Of a stretch of 64,000 nucleotides of DNA, positions 30,692-43,660 are shown piece after piece. The position numbers were made by a program, and so were the translations under genes. The DNA is from Chrysomallon squamiferum. Lineage: Eukaryota; Mollusca; Gastropoda; Neomphalida; Peltospiridae. The DNA lies in contig CM022666.1 in assembly GCA_012295275.1 (NCBI GenBank), positions 13,693,106 to 13,757,105 of the forward strand, read 5' to 3'. Every line of letters begins with the position of its first letter. Positions within the stretch are counted from its first letter, which is position 1. Below the pieces are notes generated by a model. The model did not search any database. It was not told the origin of the DNA and worked only from the letters and a program-made list of their open reading frames with translations.

Positions 30692-31310
30692 CGTGCGTGT
30701 ATGTATGCATCTGTTTGTCTGCCTATCGCTCTCTATCTGGATGTTTCTCTCTAATTTTTATTAAGTGCTGTTCAATTACGTTTTTTTTTTTTTTTTTTTT
30801 TTAAATGCAGACGTGGACGCAACAAACCAAATTAAACCTGGCCCTCTTTAGACTGGCTGTGTTATGAGGAAGTCGGGAGCAACGCAAACGCAGATGGCAG
30901 CAGGGTTGTGTTTAATGAAAACTATAATCTGAATCACACACGATCACGGATTGCGAATTGAAGGTTTATCGTATGAGAATCACTTCGGGGGCTAACTCGA
31001 TTGTGGCATTTAGTTCCTTGACGTTACGGCTCTGATATTCCCGCACGTCAAGTGGTTGCTACAGCTCGTGATTACAGACAAGCATTTCACTCCGCAGTCT
31101 TCGTGGATAAGATTTCTGTGGGAAAATAAAAGGTGGGGAAAAAGGAAAGGAATTCTTTTGCAGGTGGGACGAGAAGGTATGTGGTTGTTGTTGTTGTTAC
31201 ATGTGCGTTTGGTTGCGTTGGGATTGTCAGCTGTGAAGGATATTGTTGCAGTTTGTTTTTCTTTGTTCAATGCGAAAGTGAAACGAAAACCTGTTACGTT
31301 TGTTGTTGTT
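30691..31310. other. Single-copy-looking non-coding island
   Basis: After a T-run (30,781-30,802), about 450 bp of balanced, repeat-free sequence. Two overlapping open frames on opposite strands (31,010-31,367) have no recognisable domain. A candidate regulatory or conserved non-coding block by exclusion only. Confidence 0.45.
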
Positions 31311-31636
31311 GTTTTCGTTATTATTATTACAATTATTTTTAGTATTATTGTTATTATTATTATTTAAAGTATCAGCGATAGATTAGATAGAGACAGACAA
31401 ATAGCAGAATGACAGACAAAAAGATATAGGTAGACAGATACAGAGAAAAACAATGATTTGGGGCAAAAATAGAGGTAAAGAAATAAAGTTTGAAAGTGAT
31501 GGAAAATATATATATATTCAGAGAGAAAGACAGAGAGAGAGATTGAGAGAGAGAGAAAGAGAGAGAGAGAGAGATAGATTGAGAGAGAGAGAGAGAGAGA
31601 GAGAGTGTGTGTGAGAGAGAGAGATATATATAGAGA

Positions 31637-31714
<78 letters not shown>

Positions 31715-31715
31715 A
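31310..31715. repeat. (ATT)n and long imperfect (GA)n
   Basis: Short ATT tract, then GACA/GATA-rich decay, then imperfect to pure GA array at about 31,520-31,712 with GTGTGT and ATATAT interruptions. Confidence 0.93.
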
Positions 31716-32031
31716 TAGTAATATCTACAGATACAGTGTTACTTACTCATCTGTTTTTCCATTCGTCTGTTAGTCGCATTGCTCACCTGTCTTCTGTCTC
31801 TGTAACAACCATTCAGTGTCTCTGTCTTGTTCTTGTTGTTTTATTTCTTCCTTTTCTTCAACCTACTAAATCTTCTAAAGACAATATGTTTTTGCTGAGT
31901 TTTGTTTTAAATCGTATATTGTGGTTTGTATCGTGCATACTGGCGTCTGAACGTCATAACTGGTCCTAGTATTAAGATGTTATATTAGTGTCAAGATTTT
32001 CGTCATACACATAAACACAGAAACATACGCG

Positions 32032-32033
<2 letters not shown>
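31716..32033. other. Non-coding spacer
   Basis: About 300 bp of complex sequence; the 77-codon open frame at 31,736-31,969 is not recognised. Confidence 0.5.
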
Positions 32034-32076
<43 letters not shown>

Positions 32077-32178
32077 TCGAGCACACATTCAAATATATAA
32101 CTCATTTAACAATTTGTAACTTTTTAAAGACACGTTAATCAATAAGCTTCTTTTTTATATTATAATACGTTTTTTTCA

Positions 32179-32238
<60 letters not shown>

Positions 32239-32365
32239 TTTGTAATTATAGTGATAATTATAATTATAATGATGACGAAAATTATGATAATAATGAGATG
32301 ATAGTGATAATGATTATCGTAGTGATCTATGAAACAAAGAAAGAAAGAAAAAAAAAAAAAAAAAA
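32034..32365. repeat. (CA)n, (AAT)n and A-run
   Basis: CA array at 32,034-32,075, AAT array at 32,181-32,237 decaying into GATAAT-type units, and an A-run near 32,349-32,366. Confidence 0.93.
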
Positions 32366-32984
32366 AGAAAAAACAACAGAAACATCTGTTGTTTATTTCC
32401 AAATAACACTTTAGACGCAGGCGACATTTAAACTGAAACACGACGACAACGTTCAAAGATTTCCAAACATCTTAAAATAATGAAAAATACACACATTCCA
32501 ACCAACAAATCCTGCCGAAAGCTTTTCTTTTCTGGACTGGTTGAACACGAAACATATATCCAACACTCCCCTTTTTTTTTTACTTTAAAAGTTTATTTGT
32601 TTTGCACCCACACACCCACCCACACACACACACACACACAGACAGACACACAGACGACTTGAGTTCTGTTTCTAGAACATGCCTCAGTGTCTCAGCATGC
32701 GAGAGCTCTTCAAATATCAAAGATCGTACCTCGCTAGAAATGAAACTTCGCGACTGCTCAAGCTGTGAAGTTTTTCCATATGTATTTTTTTTTTTTTTTT
32801 TTTTTTCTTCTTTTTCTGGACGGATTTGTCTGCTGTAATCTTGTTTGATCTTGTTTATGCGAATCTTCGCGGTTCACAATGAATGTGGCATGTTAATATT
32901 TACTCTGTATGACGGCACCGAACCCCCACGTCCGTAATTATCTTTCGTTTTGTTAGCTAGCAGATGTTTTGGGTACAAGGCGAG
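32366..32984. other. Non-coding spacer
   Basis: Complex sequence with a short CA run (32,606-32,650) and a T-run near 32,787-32,806. Nothing recognised. Confidence 0.5.
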
Positions 32985-33865
32985 TTCTTAGATGAAATGA
33001 TTTAATAACGTACGTACCGATGCAGTCGATTTAAAACGTGAGATGAAATCGTACGATAACGTATCAAGTGCAGTAGATTAAATACGAACGAGATGTGAAA
33101 TGATTGTAACAAGGAGCTAACTAGGAGTAGATTAAGTACGTGAAATGAAATGATATATAATAACGTACTGGTTAGAGTAGACTGAATGCGTGAAATGAAA
33201 TGATGTAATAACGTACTGGTTAGAGTAGGTTGAATGCGTGAAATGAAATGATGTAATAACGTACTAGTTAGAGTAACTTGAATGCGTGAAATGAAATGAT
33301 ATAGTAACGTACTGGTTAGAGTAGACTGAATACGTGAAATGAAATGATATAATAACGTACTGGTTAGAATAGATTGAATGCGTGAAATGAAATGATATAG
33401 TAACGTACTGGTTAGAGTAGACTGAATACGTGAAATGAAATGATGTAATAACGTACTGGTTAGAGTAGACTGAATACGTGAAATGAAATTATGTAATAAC
33501 GTACTATTTAGAGTAGATTAAATACGTGAAATGAAATGATATAATAACGTATTATTTTAAATAAATATACGTGAAATGATATAAATAACGTACTAATTAG
33601 AGTAGATAAAATACGATAGATGAAATTATATACTAACGTACTAACTAGAGTAGATTAAATACGTGAAATGAAATGATATAATAACGTACAATTTGAGATA
33701 AAAATACATGATATGAAATGATATAATAAAGTACTAATTAGCGTAGATTAAATACGTTAGATGAAATTATATAACTAACGTACTAACTAGAGTAGATTAA
33801 ACAATGAGATTAAGTTTTACAATAATGTACTAATACAGCAGATCAAATAAATGAGATTAAACGAT
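32985..33865. repeat. 48-bp minisatellite, about 18 copies
   Basis: The unit is about 48 bp with blocks AATAACGTACTGGTTAGAGT, AGACTGAATGCGTGAAATGA and AATGAT(G/A)TAAT. Central copies (about 33,150-33,520) are nearly identical; outer copies drift and lose or gain bases. No spacers, so this is a tandem array and not a CRISPR. Confidence 0.94.
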
Positions 33866-35100
33866 AAAATATCATCCATGGACTAATTTCAATGAAATGT
33901 AGGTGATAATAATAGTTTTCTACATGAATATGTCCGATTATTATTTATTTATTTAATAAAGCGTTAACGTCAGAGAATTAAATAACTGACACATTAAATT
34001 TGATCGTAATTTTTTTTAAACTTTTTTTACTTACTATTTTTATTTATTTATTTATTTATTTATTTATTTGTTATAAAATGTTTAACGCCAATATTATAGT
34101 AATTTAGCAGTCTTTTTATAATAATTTTTCTTTCTGATTGCTTATTGTTGTTTTTGCTTGTTTGTTTGTTTGTTTGTTTTTTCCCATTATTTTCTTCATT
34201 ATATAATCTATTTGCTGGTTACATTTTTTTTTAAACTTTTAAATTTTCCTTAATTATTGCTGTATCTTTTTTTTTTCTTTCTTTCTTTTTTTTTTCTGTT
34301 CGTTTCACGTTTCCATTTTTTTTCTTCATTTCTATTAATCTTTGCTGGAGTTAAGCTTCTTTCTTTCTTTCTTTCTTTCCAATCCTTTCTTTTATTGCAG
34401 TATTGTTATTCTCCAATTTCTCTCTTTATTTCACTTTCACAGTTTCTTTTTCTATAAACTTTTTAGTTTCTTTTTCTTTGCGAAAGCTTGTTACGAAAAA
34501 ATACATTTTTTTCTCTAGTTCTCTCAAGCTGGCAATTGACATTTTCTTCTGTGCTATTTTAATATACTGAAACTCTCAGAACTTGTTAACGAAAGAAAAC
34601 TCTAATTAAAGTTAACAGAAAGTAAAAAAAAAAAAAAAAAAAAAAAAACTGAATAAAAATAAAATAAAAATAAAATAAAATAAAATAGAAATATATATAA
34701 GTGAAAAAAGTAAATAAATAAAATAATAAATAAATAAATAAAATAGAAAAAATAGGTGAATTGAAAAAAAAATAATATAAGAAAAGAAAGAAAGAAAAAG
34801 GTTTCTTTCAGAATCGAATAAGTCTTACTTTTATGTATATGTATGAATATATATATATGTGTGTGTATGTGTTTGTGTGTCTGTCTGTCTGTCTATCATT
34901 ATCTGAATTGTGTTCATGGTTCAAGCATATTCTTCTGTTCCTCTTTCTTTTTCTTCCTTCTTCTTTCTTTCCCACGTCATTTCTCAGTCTTCTTTCTCTT
35001 TATTTTTTTCCCTCTCTTCTTCTTCACGTCGTTTTAGATGTTGTTGTCATTTTGTTCTAATCATTTTGTCACACGTGCCTTTCCCTGCCCGCTGTCACGT
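33866..35100. other. AT-rich, T-rich non-coding spacer
   Basis: ATTT tract at about 34,043-34,073, TTTG tract near 34,160, TTTC tracts, an A-run of about 24 (34,624-34,647), AAAT/AAAAT-rich stretch to 34,750 and pyrimidine-rich DNA to about 35,030. No gene recognised. Confidence 0.6.
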
Positions 35101-35681
35101 AAACTATGGAATATAACCAACAAACGGACGTAATTTAACTATGGCCACGGGACTTTAATTTGAATATCATATTGGAATTTAAAGAGATGGGAAATGACAG
35201 AAATGCTGATTATATCATAGCCAGCGGGGTTTCGTTATTTACAGAAGGTTTTTTCTTTTTTTCTCTTCAAAAAAATGTATTTTTTTTTTATGTGTTTTTT
35301 TATTTTGCGTCTTGTTAGGCTTTCATATTGATCCGTCGCCTCTGTTTGAAATTATTCTTGAAATGCCAAGAACTTTTAGAACAGTAAGTATGTTTCCAAA
35401 TACAGACAGACTTTTAGGTCAAAGAATTTGAACTTATCGCACTCTGAAGTAAATAAAGAATAAGTTTAAAAGTGAATGATAATAGTAAAAAAAAATCTTT
35501 CGGAAGAAAAAGAAGTAAAACAAACAAACAAAAAAAAAAAAAAAACGATAAATGATAAATGTACTGAAAATTTTAAAGTCAAATTTCTGCCTGCTTTGCA
35601 AACTCGTCAATCATTTATTTATCGTGTATACTCAATCACCAAACTAACTCCTCTCTCTCTCTTTATCTCTGTATCTCTCAA

Positions 35682-35684
<3 letters not shown>
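35101..35684. other. Non-coding complex sequence
   Basis: Mostly unique-looking sequence with short A- and T-runs. The open frame at 35,476-35,814 runs into a CT array and is not credible. Confidence 0.5.

Positions 35685-35745
<61 letters not shown>
35685..35745. repeat. (CT)n microsatellite
   Basis: CT array of about 60 bp. Confidence 0.97.
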
Positions 35746-35747
<2 letters not shown>

Positions 35748-36370
35748 CTTTTATCTTAGATCACGAAGCATCCTCTGCATTAGGTTATTTAATATTTTCA
35801 ACAAAATACACTGAATTCCTTTCATTACTTTCCTTATTTCCAACACCTACATACACTTTTTCAAGCGCAAATTCAGAAACGGAATTAATCATCGAAAAAC
35901 CGTTTCCACCATCGCACACAAAATACGAAACACGTTATATCATATACTTGAGACAGTACTTGAAAAGGTGAATTTTGAGTGCGATAAAATGAAAAAAAAA
36001 AAAAAAATGAAAAAAATACTGCTGATAATTTGAACGTAAAGTTTCTGACATCTTACGGAAATGAATTTATGAGCTGGTAGAGGATTATACTTGGTCTGGA
36101 TGAAATGAAATAAGACGGCTTCCAGAAAAGAAGTACTAATGAAGCAGATCTGCGTAGCACGGTGAAATTTTCCATCGATCGATATTTTTTGGCGCTGGTG
36201 TCGATTTCACTTGTAGTTTTAAAGTCACCAGGACAACCTCGTTTATCTGCGCGGTTCACTAGTTTTCTTGGTGAACTGATTGTAAATTATTTTATTTATT
36301 TTATTATATTTTATTATATTTTATTTTATTTAGCAGTTGTTTTGTATATGAGTTGATGAAGTTTTGTGGG
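35746..36370. other. Non-coding spacer
   Basis: Complex AT-rich sequence with an A-run near 35,991-36,006. Nothing recognised. Confidence 0.5.
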
Positions 36371-36587
36371 GAAAGATTTATTTTATTTTATTTTATTAAA
36401 TTTTATTTTATTTTATTTTATTTATTTATTTATTTATTTGTTTATTTGTTTATTTGTTTGTTTGTTATTTTGTTATATTATTATTATTATTGTTATTATC
36501 ATTATTATTATTATTATTTTCTTTTTTTTTGTTATTATTATTTAAATTCTATAGCTAACCACTCATTTTGTTTGTTTTATGTTTTCG

Positions 36588-36628
<41 letters not shown>

Positions 36629-36690
36629 TTCAATTTATTTTTTCGTATTTATTTTATTTTTATTATTATTATTTTTCCCGTTTCTAATCG
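36371..36690. repeat. (TTTTA)n, (ATTT)n and (ATT)n mosaic
   Basis: Pentanucleotide, tetranucleotide and trinucleotide T-rich arrays in succession, including a clean ATT array at about 36,592-36,628. Confidence 0.93.
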
Positions 36691-37700
36691 TATATAATAA
36701 ACAGCATGACGTCAACATCTTTATTCTCCTCGACTCTATAATACTCATAAAGCCGGCTTGTTTTTTTTTTTTTTTTTTTAAAGAATGAGAAAAAACAAAA
36801 AAAAAAAAAAAACCCAAGAAGAAACATAAAACCATATTGGTGTCTTTAAGTACGTAATTCTCATCTTCTTCAGAGTACGGAAATTGTCGCTGTATTTTAT
36901 ATTTAGAATGAAATCCATTCGAATTTTTTCTTCTTTTTTTTTTTCTTTTAAATTAGTTTTTCTCTGACAAACATTAGCTTTAGGAACCATGGATGAAGTA
37001 ATATTAATTCCTGCGACGATCTACGAGACCTATAATTTATTTAACATCCGACTTGGATTAGTTCAGTTTCCTAAAATCAAATATATATGAAAACAGGTTT
37101 TCGTTGCAAAAAGGGAAATGCAAAGCTAACTAATTGCTTTACATATGAAAGGTTGGGTTTTATGATTTGTCAAGTTTTTCGCGTTAGGAGTTTGAGGTCC
37201 TCGGATCGAATCCTGGATTGCGATGCGGCTATAATTTAACGCTTTTGTGTTTTTGTGTGTTGAGTGCGTGCGTGCGCGCGCGCATTCAATGCATTTTCTT
37301 GGTACTGCTATAATAATAATTTTTTATATTTTTTGTTGTTGTTGTTTTTAATTATTATCATCATCAATATCATCATCATCATCATCATCATCATCATTAT
37401 TATTATTATTATTATTATCAATAAATAATTTCAAATATGTATGTATTGTTTAACATCAGTTTTTATAAATGTCAGCTAGTTATACAATGTAAAGATAAAA
37501 TTTGTTTATGTTCAACAGTTCTATACTATCAGTCTTATCTGTGCTTAATATCTAATTTGTTTTATCTGTTAATTTAAGCACTAAAGATATTCTGAAATCT
37601 TAAACATTCCTAGATAATTATTTCCGGCTTTTAACAACTGTAACATAATTTATTTGTCATTACTCTCACGTAAGTTTATTTTGGAAAATAGCTATATTTC
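36691..37700. other. Non-coding spacer
   Basis: T- and A-runs (36,760-36,810), a B-box-like GGATCGAATCC near 37,202, a short GCGCGC run (37,276-37,282) and an ATC/ATT trinucleotide tract (37,360-37,415). No exon recognised. Confidence 0.5.
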
Positions 37701-37705
37701 CGGAA

Positions 37706-38013
37706 GAAAAAAAAAAAAAAAAAAAAAAAAAAATGAAGATAAAGAAGGAGAGAAAGAAATAGTAAAAACGATATTAAGAAAAAAAAGAGTAAAATTTATG
37801 CTATGTATAAGATGTGCAATTTATAGATATCATATCTCTTTTCAGATTTTTCTGGTGTGATGTAATAAAAATTCTACGTAGACACATTAACGTCTGCCGC
37901 TTCAGGATTCACTGATTCTGAGAAAAAACAAGAAGAAGAAAAAGAAGAAGAAGAAGAAGAAGAAGAAAAAACAACAACAACAAAAAACAACAACAGAAAA
38001 ACAAGACAGACGG

Positions 38014-38049
<36 letters not shown>
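37706..38049. repeat. A-runs, (GAA)n and (AAC)n tract upstream of the DUF229 gene
   Basis: A-run of about 27 (37,706-37,732), GAAGAA repeats (37,930-37,966), AAC repeats and an uninterrupted A-run of about 36 (38,014-38,049). It lies less than 200 bp before the DUF229 start codon. Confidence 0.93.
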
Positions 38050-38052
<3 letters not shown>

Positions 38053-38226
38053 AACCCATCGAACCAGCCAAGCTAAATATGCTGTACTCGACGGATTACG
38101 CAAATCAAGGAGAATTATTTCTATGTTTCTTTGGTCGTGTAACATCGTAAAACTACAATGAAATATTCTTCTCTCTTCATCGTTTGACTACACGCTCTGC
38201 AACTTCCATGACGAAGACGAACCAGA

Positions 38227-40184
38227 ATGAGTTTAAATTTTGTGACTTCTTTTATCGTTCGATGGAAGAGGCGGAAGGTCAAGGTCATTGCAGTCGTGGC
38301 CTCGCTGCTGTTGCTCCTCGGCATACTCCTGCCGCAGGAACGCCCCGTAGATGACGTCAGCTATGACGTCATAGAAAAAGTTGGCTTCCACAAAACGTGG
38401 CGCCAGCAGTCGGGCCAGATGTGCGTTCACCCGCAGCTCGACCCGTTCCACCCTTCGCTCACACACTTCCTGCACGACGTCCCCAAAGTGCAGTGCAGCG
38501 CCGAGGACAACTGGGTCGACGTCGTCAACGGAACCTTCCGCATTTCGAAGAAGGCCAAGAGACGCTACGGGCAGATTGTTTGCGAATACGCGCCCGTGGT
38601 CAGAGGCACGAGCGACTACTCCGCGCGCCATCTCGAACACATTAAACCGATGCTAGATGGCGCTCCAATCAGTACGGATTTCTTCAAAGTTGCCTGCATC
38701 TCTTCGAGCAGAAAGAAGTACTTCAACATTCATTCCGGAATAGCCTACAACAAAACCCTTCACGAAAAAGCCAGTAAAAAACTGTTATCGGACAAAGGAC
38801 TGGGTCTGGACGTCCTCATGTTCGGGTTCGACTCCCTGTCGAGGATGGCGTGGATTAGGACTCTGAAAAAGACGAGAGAATATTTTCTGAGGGATCTCAA
38901 AGGAATCGAACTCGAAGGGTACAACATCGTAGGGGACGGGACCCCGCAAGCTTTGTTACCAATACTGACAGGCAAAACAGAAGAAGAATTACCCGAAGCC
39001 AGACGAGGCTGGAAAGGTGCAGATTTTGTCGACGGACATCCTTGGATTTGGAAGAACTTTAGCGACAACGGATACGTAACATTCTGGGCTGAGGACATGG
39101 CGTTCATCGGCACCTTTCAGTACAGAATGCTGGGCTTCAAAGAGCAGCCGACTGACCACAACATGAGGACCTTTTACCTCTCGGCTGAAAGGATGTATAG
39201 CAGGAACAAGCCGCTGTGTCTGGGAAGCGTGTCCAGACAGAAGAATTTCTTCAACTGGTTCAGGGACGGCTGTTTGATGTACGGCAGCAAAAAGAAGTTT
39301 ATGTTCGGATTTCACTCGGAGACCAGCCATGACGACAACAACATGGTGCAGGTCGTTGACGACGACATGAGAGATTTTCTCCATTTCCTCGAGAGGGGCT
39401 ACTTGAACAGAAGTGTACTTATTCTGATGAGCGACCACGGGGCGCGCTTCTCAAACATCAGGTCAACCGCCCAGGGCAAGCAGGAGGAAGGATGCCTTAC
39501 TTCGCCTTCAGGTTCCCGCCTTGGTTCGAGACGAAGTACCCCGACGTCATGAAAAACGTCAGAACCAACGCGCATCGTCTGACAACGCCTTTCGACATAC
39601 ACGCCACATTCCACGACATCCTCAACTTCACGGGCTCGGGTCTGGGCGACGTCAGTCAGCGCGGCATCAGCATACTGAAGGAAATCCCGAAAGAGAGGAC
39701 GTGCAAACACGCCGGCATAGAACCCCACTGGTGCGCATGCCTGGCCTGGAAGGAGGTCAACCAATCGAATCTCGTCGTGCAGAAATCTGTGTCCGCGGCT
39801 CTGCTCACCATCAACTCTTTAACGCAAAACCATCGAGACAAATGTGCCTTCCTGACTTTACGCAAAATTTCCAAATCCGTGAAGTACTCGACCAGCTCCA
39901 ACGTTCTGAGGTACAAAAAAAGCTCCGACGTAGACGGCCGAGTGGCCGACTTGTCGAGCTCGATCAAAAACGACGAGGATTTCTACCAAGTTACGTTCTG
40001 TACCGAACCTGGTGAGGGTCTTTACGAGGTGACCGTCAAACACTCGCTCAATACCAGTGATATCAGCTTGAGCGAGAAAGAGATTAGCAGGATTAACAGA
40101 TACGGAGACGATCCGCACTGCATTCAGGAAGATTATCCCCATCTAAGGCCTTATTGTTATTGTGTTCCATCGTCGAAGAGATGA
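38227..40184 (+). CDS. DUF229 family protein, type II membrane, frameshifted
   Basis: The reading frame codes a DUF229 protein (alkaline phosphatase/sulfatase-like fold, function unknown, expanded in many invertebrates). The ATG gives a basic cytoplasmic end (RWKRRKVK, residues 12-19) followed by one hydrophobic segment (about 20-35), as expected for a type II signal anchor with a lumenal or extracellular catalytic domain. Family landmarks are present: MFGFDSLSR (198-206), GDGT (236-239), FWAED (286-290), TSHDD (366-370) and MSDHGARF (401-408), the last two supplying likely metal-binding Asp/His. Several N-glycosylation sequons (for example NGT 101, NFS 277, NRS 394) fit a secretory location. 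After residue 421 a base is missing: the frame hits a stop at 39,550-39,552, while the family sequence continues in the next frame from 39,492 (MPYFAFRFPPWF) through a Cys-rich HWCACLAW segment to a stop at 40,182-40,184. Joined length would be about 652 residues. No introns. Either a sequencing error or a recent pseudogene. Confidence 0.88.
39487..39492 (+). other. Single-base frameshift in the DUF229 gene
   Basis: At GAAGGATG, frame 1 reads Glu-Glu-Gly-Cys and soon stops, but the conserved continuation (Arg-Met-Pro-Tyr-Phe) needs one more base before GG. The two open frames overlap from 39,492 to 39,552. There is no long homopolymer here that would readily explain a sequencing slip. Confidence 0.85.
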
Positions 40185-40760
40185 ATCAAATTACAAGAAA
40201 TAATTATTACGTGTGGCGGACCGAGGAGACACGGTTCAGTGAACGGAATTCTGATTAGAGGATGAGAATGATTTGGTTGTTCAGATTTCACGACGCGTGT
40301 CCTGCCTCTGTGGGAAATCTATTTATCTCATCTGAGCTGAGACGAGATGGGAGAAAATCAGTTTTGTCAGAAAAACGAATTCGCTGGAAATTAGAAAATT
40401 TGTGAGAAAGGACAGATGATGATTTTGAAGGACCTAGATTTAGAGAAATGAGAAAATGGTTTTCAAAAAGTATTAACTATTTGTATATGTCATTCATGCC
40501 CACAACATAAACACACATATGCATTCATAAATACCTACCTACGTACCTACATACGTACGTACGCAGACATATGCACACACACACATTAAATACAATCATA
40601 TACATACATTAAACACACACACATATACATATAAATACATCCATAGACACATACATCTAGCTACTACCTACTTGTCTACATACAAAGACACACACACATA
40701 CAGACAGATGTTAAAAAACACAAGGTGATCAACACCAAATTAATTGTTTTTCAGTGACCA
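40185..40760. other. Possible DUF229 3' flank, then ACAT repeats
   Basis: About 300 bp of complex sequence after the stop codon, with no AATAAA close by, followed by decayed ACAT/ACGT/CA repeats (40,500-40,705). Confidence 0.5.
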
Positions 40761-40761
40761 A

Positions 40762-40765
40762 TAAT

Positions 40766-40807
<42 letters not shown>

Positions 40808-40935
40808 AATAAATAAATAAACAAAATATCGAAGACAGTCAGTAATAATATGAAGAATATAATACTAATAATGATAATGATAATGCTGTTGACGATGTCA
40901 GTGATGATGATGATGAAGATGATAATAATCATAAT
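40762..40935. repeat. (AAC)n and decayed AAT/GAT array
   Basis: AAC array of about 40 bp, then AAAT and a GATAAT/GATGAT tract. Confidence 0.92.
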
Positions 40936-43565
40936 AAAATACAGAATTAACATCAGTGACCATTATTTTTAGAATGAAAGATCTTGATGTAATATCTGAA
41001 CATGATTCCTTTAAAAATTATTATAACTATCTTTCGAATTATGGTTGCAGCTTTCTATTCCCACTGCTAAACACATCAAAGAAGGTGATGTATTCTTAAA
41101 CACCTTTGTGCTCAGGCATCAAGTAAACACATAACAGAAACAAACTCACATTCCAAAAGTCACGCTTTGGGGATCATATGTCGAGTTCTGACTCTAAAAT
41201 TGTAACATACAAATATTTCATAACAGACTTTTCTCGTTAAGCGAGAAAAAAAAAAAAAAAAAAAAAAAATACTAAGCTATTACACGGTAAATAAAATGTT
41301 TATTTGTTTATTTATTTATTTATTCTGCACAAGAGAACTCTTAACAGTCGATGGCGAGACCCTAAACTTTCAGGTATTTCTGTGCCCCTCCAGTATTTCA
41401 GTCTTTTTAACCCACTAATAGAAAGACAAGCTTCAGAATCTGTCGAAGATTTGTTCTGGGGTAAAAACTGACGGAACCATAGACTTCAGCCTCGAGAGTC
41501 TTTTCAATAACGTGGCCCTAATCCAAAGTTCGCTCGTTTTTCAAATATTTGAGTTATATATTTGTTACCAGATAATGTTTTAGATCACAATAATTACAAT
41601 ACTATTATTAAATTTTAGATAATATGTTTTTTTTTTTTATTATATTTTAATTTCTCGACTAATTGGAAATCAGTTTATGAATATTAAAAATAAAAACAAA
41701 ACAAAACTTCAAATACACAGACGTATACATATATTCATATACGGCCACATGCTGTTATTTAGTTTTATATATATATATATATATATACGTTTACATACAT
41801 TTATACACATTTACATACATACATACATACAAAGAAACACACAAACACATACATTTAAATAAGAACAAAAGATCAAACCTTCCAACACTTACCACAGACT
41901 GCTTGTTTACTAAAACACGTTTTATAACATGATAATTTTTTTTTTTTTTTTTTTTTTTATTATTATTCTTATTTTTTTTTTTTGCTCTCTGAGTTTAATT
42001 ACGTTTTTTAACCTCACAACAGCTCGACAGTTATAAAACACAGTTCAGCTAACGACGAACGTACAAAACAAGCAACTCCTGGAGATTGTTAAAAGCGTAA
42101 AATCAATTTACTACGGCTCACGGTCTCACTAACGTGCTACACTGAACACTTAATTAACAGTCCGCTAACAGCATAAAAAGAACGGTAATAATTATCGCTT
42201 GTTACCAGTTAGTGTTAGCGGCCATTTTTTTTTTTTTTTTTTTTCTTTTCTTTTGCCTGTGGAACTGCTCAATTAAATATTAAATATTTAATTCCTTTGG
42301 CTTGCTTTAAATTGTTTCCATGTGAAAGTATTCATTTCTTTATTATGATTATTTCTATTTTTTTTCTTAAGTATTGTTTTTTTATATTTGTTTTTATCTG
42401 AAAATTACCGTTTATTCTTTCATGATGGTTTTATTAACGTAATTTGTTTGTGTTATTGGGCGAGGCTCGTATTGTTGTTTTTGTTGGGGGTTTATTTCGT
42501 AGGCAGATGTTGTTACTAAGATATTTATTTTTAATTCTGTTTTATCTCTTTGTTTGTAAATGAAGACGTGTGTATGTTTGACAAAAGACGAAATACAATA
42601 CTTATTCTGATACAATGTGTTATTCTTTTTTTTTTTTTTTTTTTTTTCTCTCTCTACAAACGAAAGAGAAAAAAAACAACAACAAAAAAATCAAAACAAC
42701 AGTTGCGAATAAAAATAAAAATAAAACAATAAACATAAATAAAATGCTAGCGTAAATATGCAAACTAGAAGAGATAAAAACCATCCGACATACAATTAGG
42801 TAATAACTGTGCTTTTATAATGAAATAAATAGTGAAATAACGATCCACTAGATAAAATTCAGTCTAGCTTCCACTGAAATAGGTTTGTCGGTCTGTCTGT
42901 CTCTCTGTCTCTCTCTTCCTTTCAGGCATAACTGATGTTTTTCTCTGTCATGGTACTAAAAAATTAAAGCCAATATATCTCTATAACATCTTCTTTTTCA
43001 ATTTTTTTTTTTTAACGCGACATATTAAATAAATATAAAATTTCCAAGTTAAAATATTATTTGTTACACACAAAATGCTTTTTTTTTTCTTTTCTTTTTT
43101 CACGTTTTGCATTTGCTGCAGATCAGAATTACCCCCAAAGGAAATTTCTGAAATTTATTCTGACTTGTCAACTGACGTAAAACGCATCTATGGCCAGTAA
43201 CATCCATATTCACGTCTGCACAATTTTAATTTTTGGATGGCATTTGACGTCCCAAAGGGCCATTTGTGTTACTTAATTTTTTCCCTGATGGAACTTTTCG
43301 ACAAGTGTATTTCGAAACGTTGAAATAATAATAATAATAAATGTTTTAATAAAAACTCGCAGTTCCCACTGGAATCGATAAATTAAAATTCTGCGGATGC
43401 AGCTTAAAATATAATTTGTATCCATTTAAAGCAAAAATTCTGACGTCGAGAAAATCACAAATGAAATAATTTAATAAAAAAACACAACAATGACATTATA
43501 ATTAATTGTCATAGTTCCTATCGTCATTATCATTTCTTTGATTTTATTTTTTATTCTATTTTTAA

Positions 43566-43611
<46 letters not shown>

Positions 43612-43625
43612 TATTTATTTTTTTT

Positions 43626-43660
<35 letters not shown>

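Noticed and set aside
32985-33865. CRISPR-like regular repeats
   Set aside because: Units are directly adjacent with no unique spacers, and the genome is eukaryotic; it is a minisatellite.
38014-38049. Retrotransposon poly-A tail
   Set aside because: The A-run lies upstream of the intronless gene in the same strand sense, not after it, and no target duplication or element body is visible.
38233-40142. Minus-strand and alternate-frame open frames within the DUF229 gene
   Set aside because: Shadows of a GC-rich coding sequence; none shows a domain while the plus frame has the full DUF229 signature.
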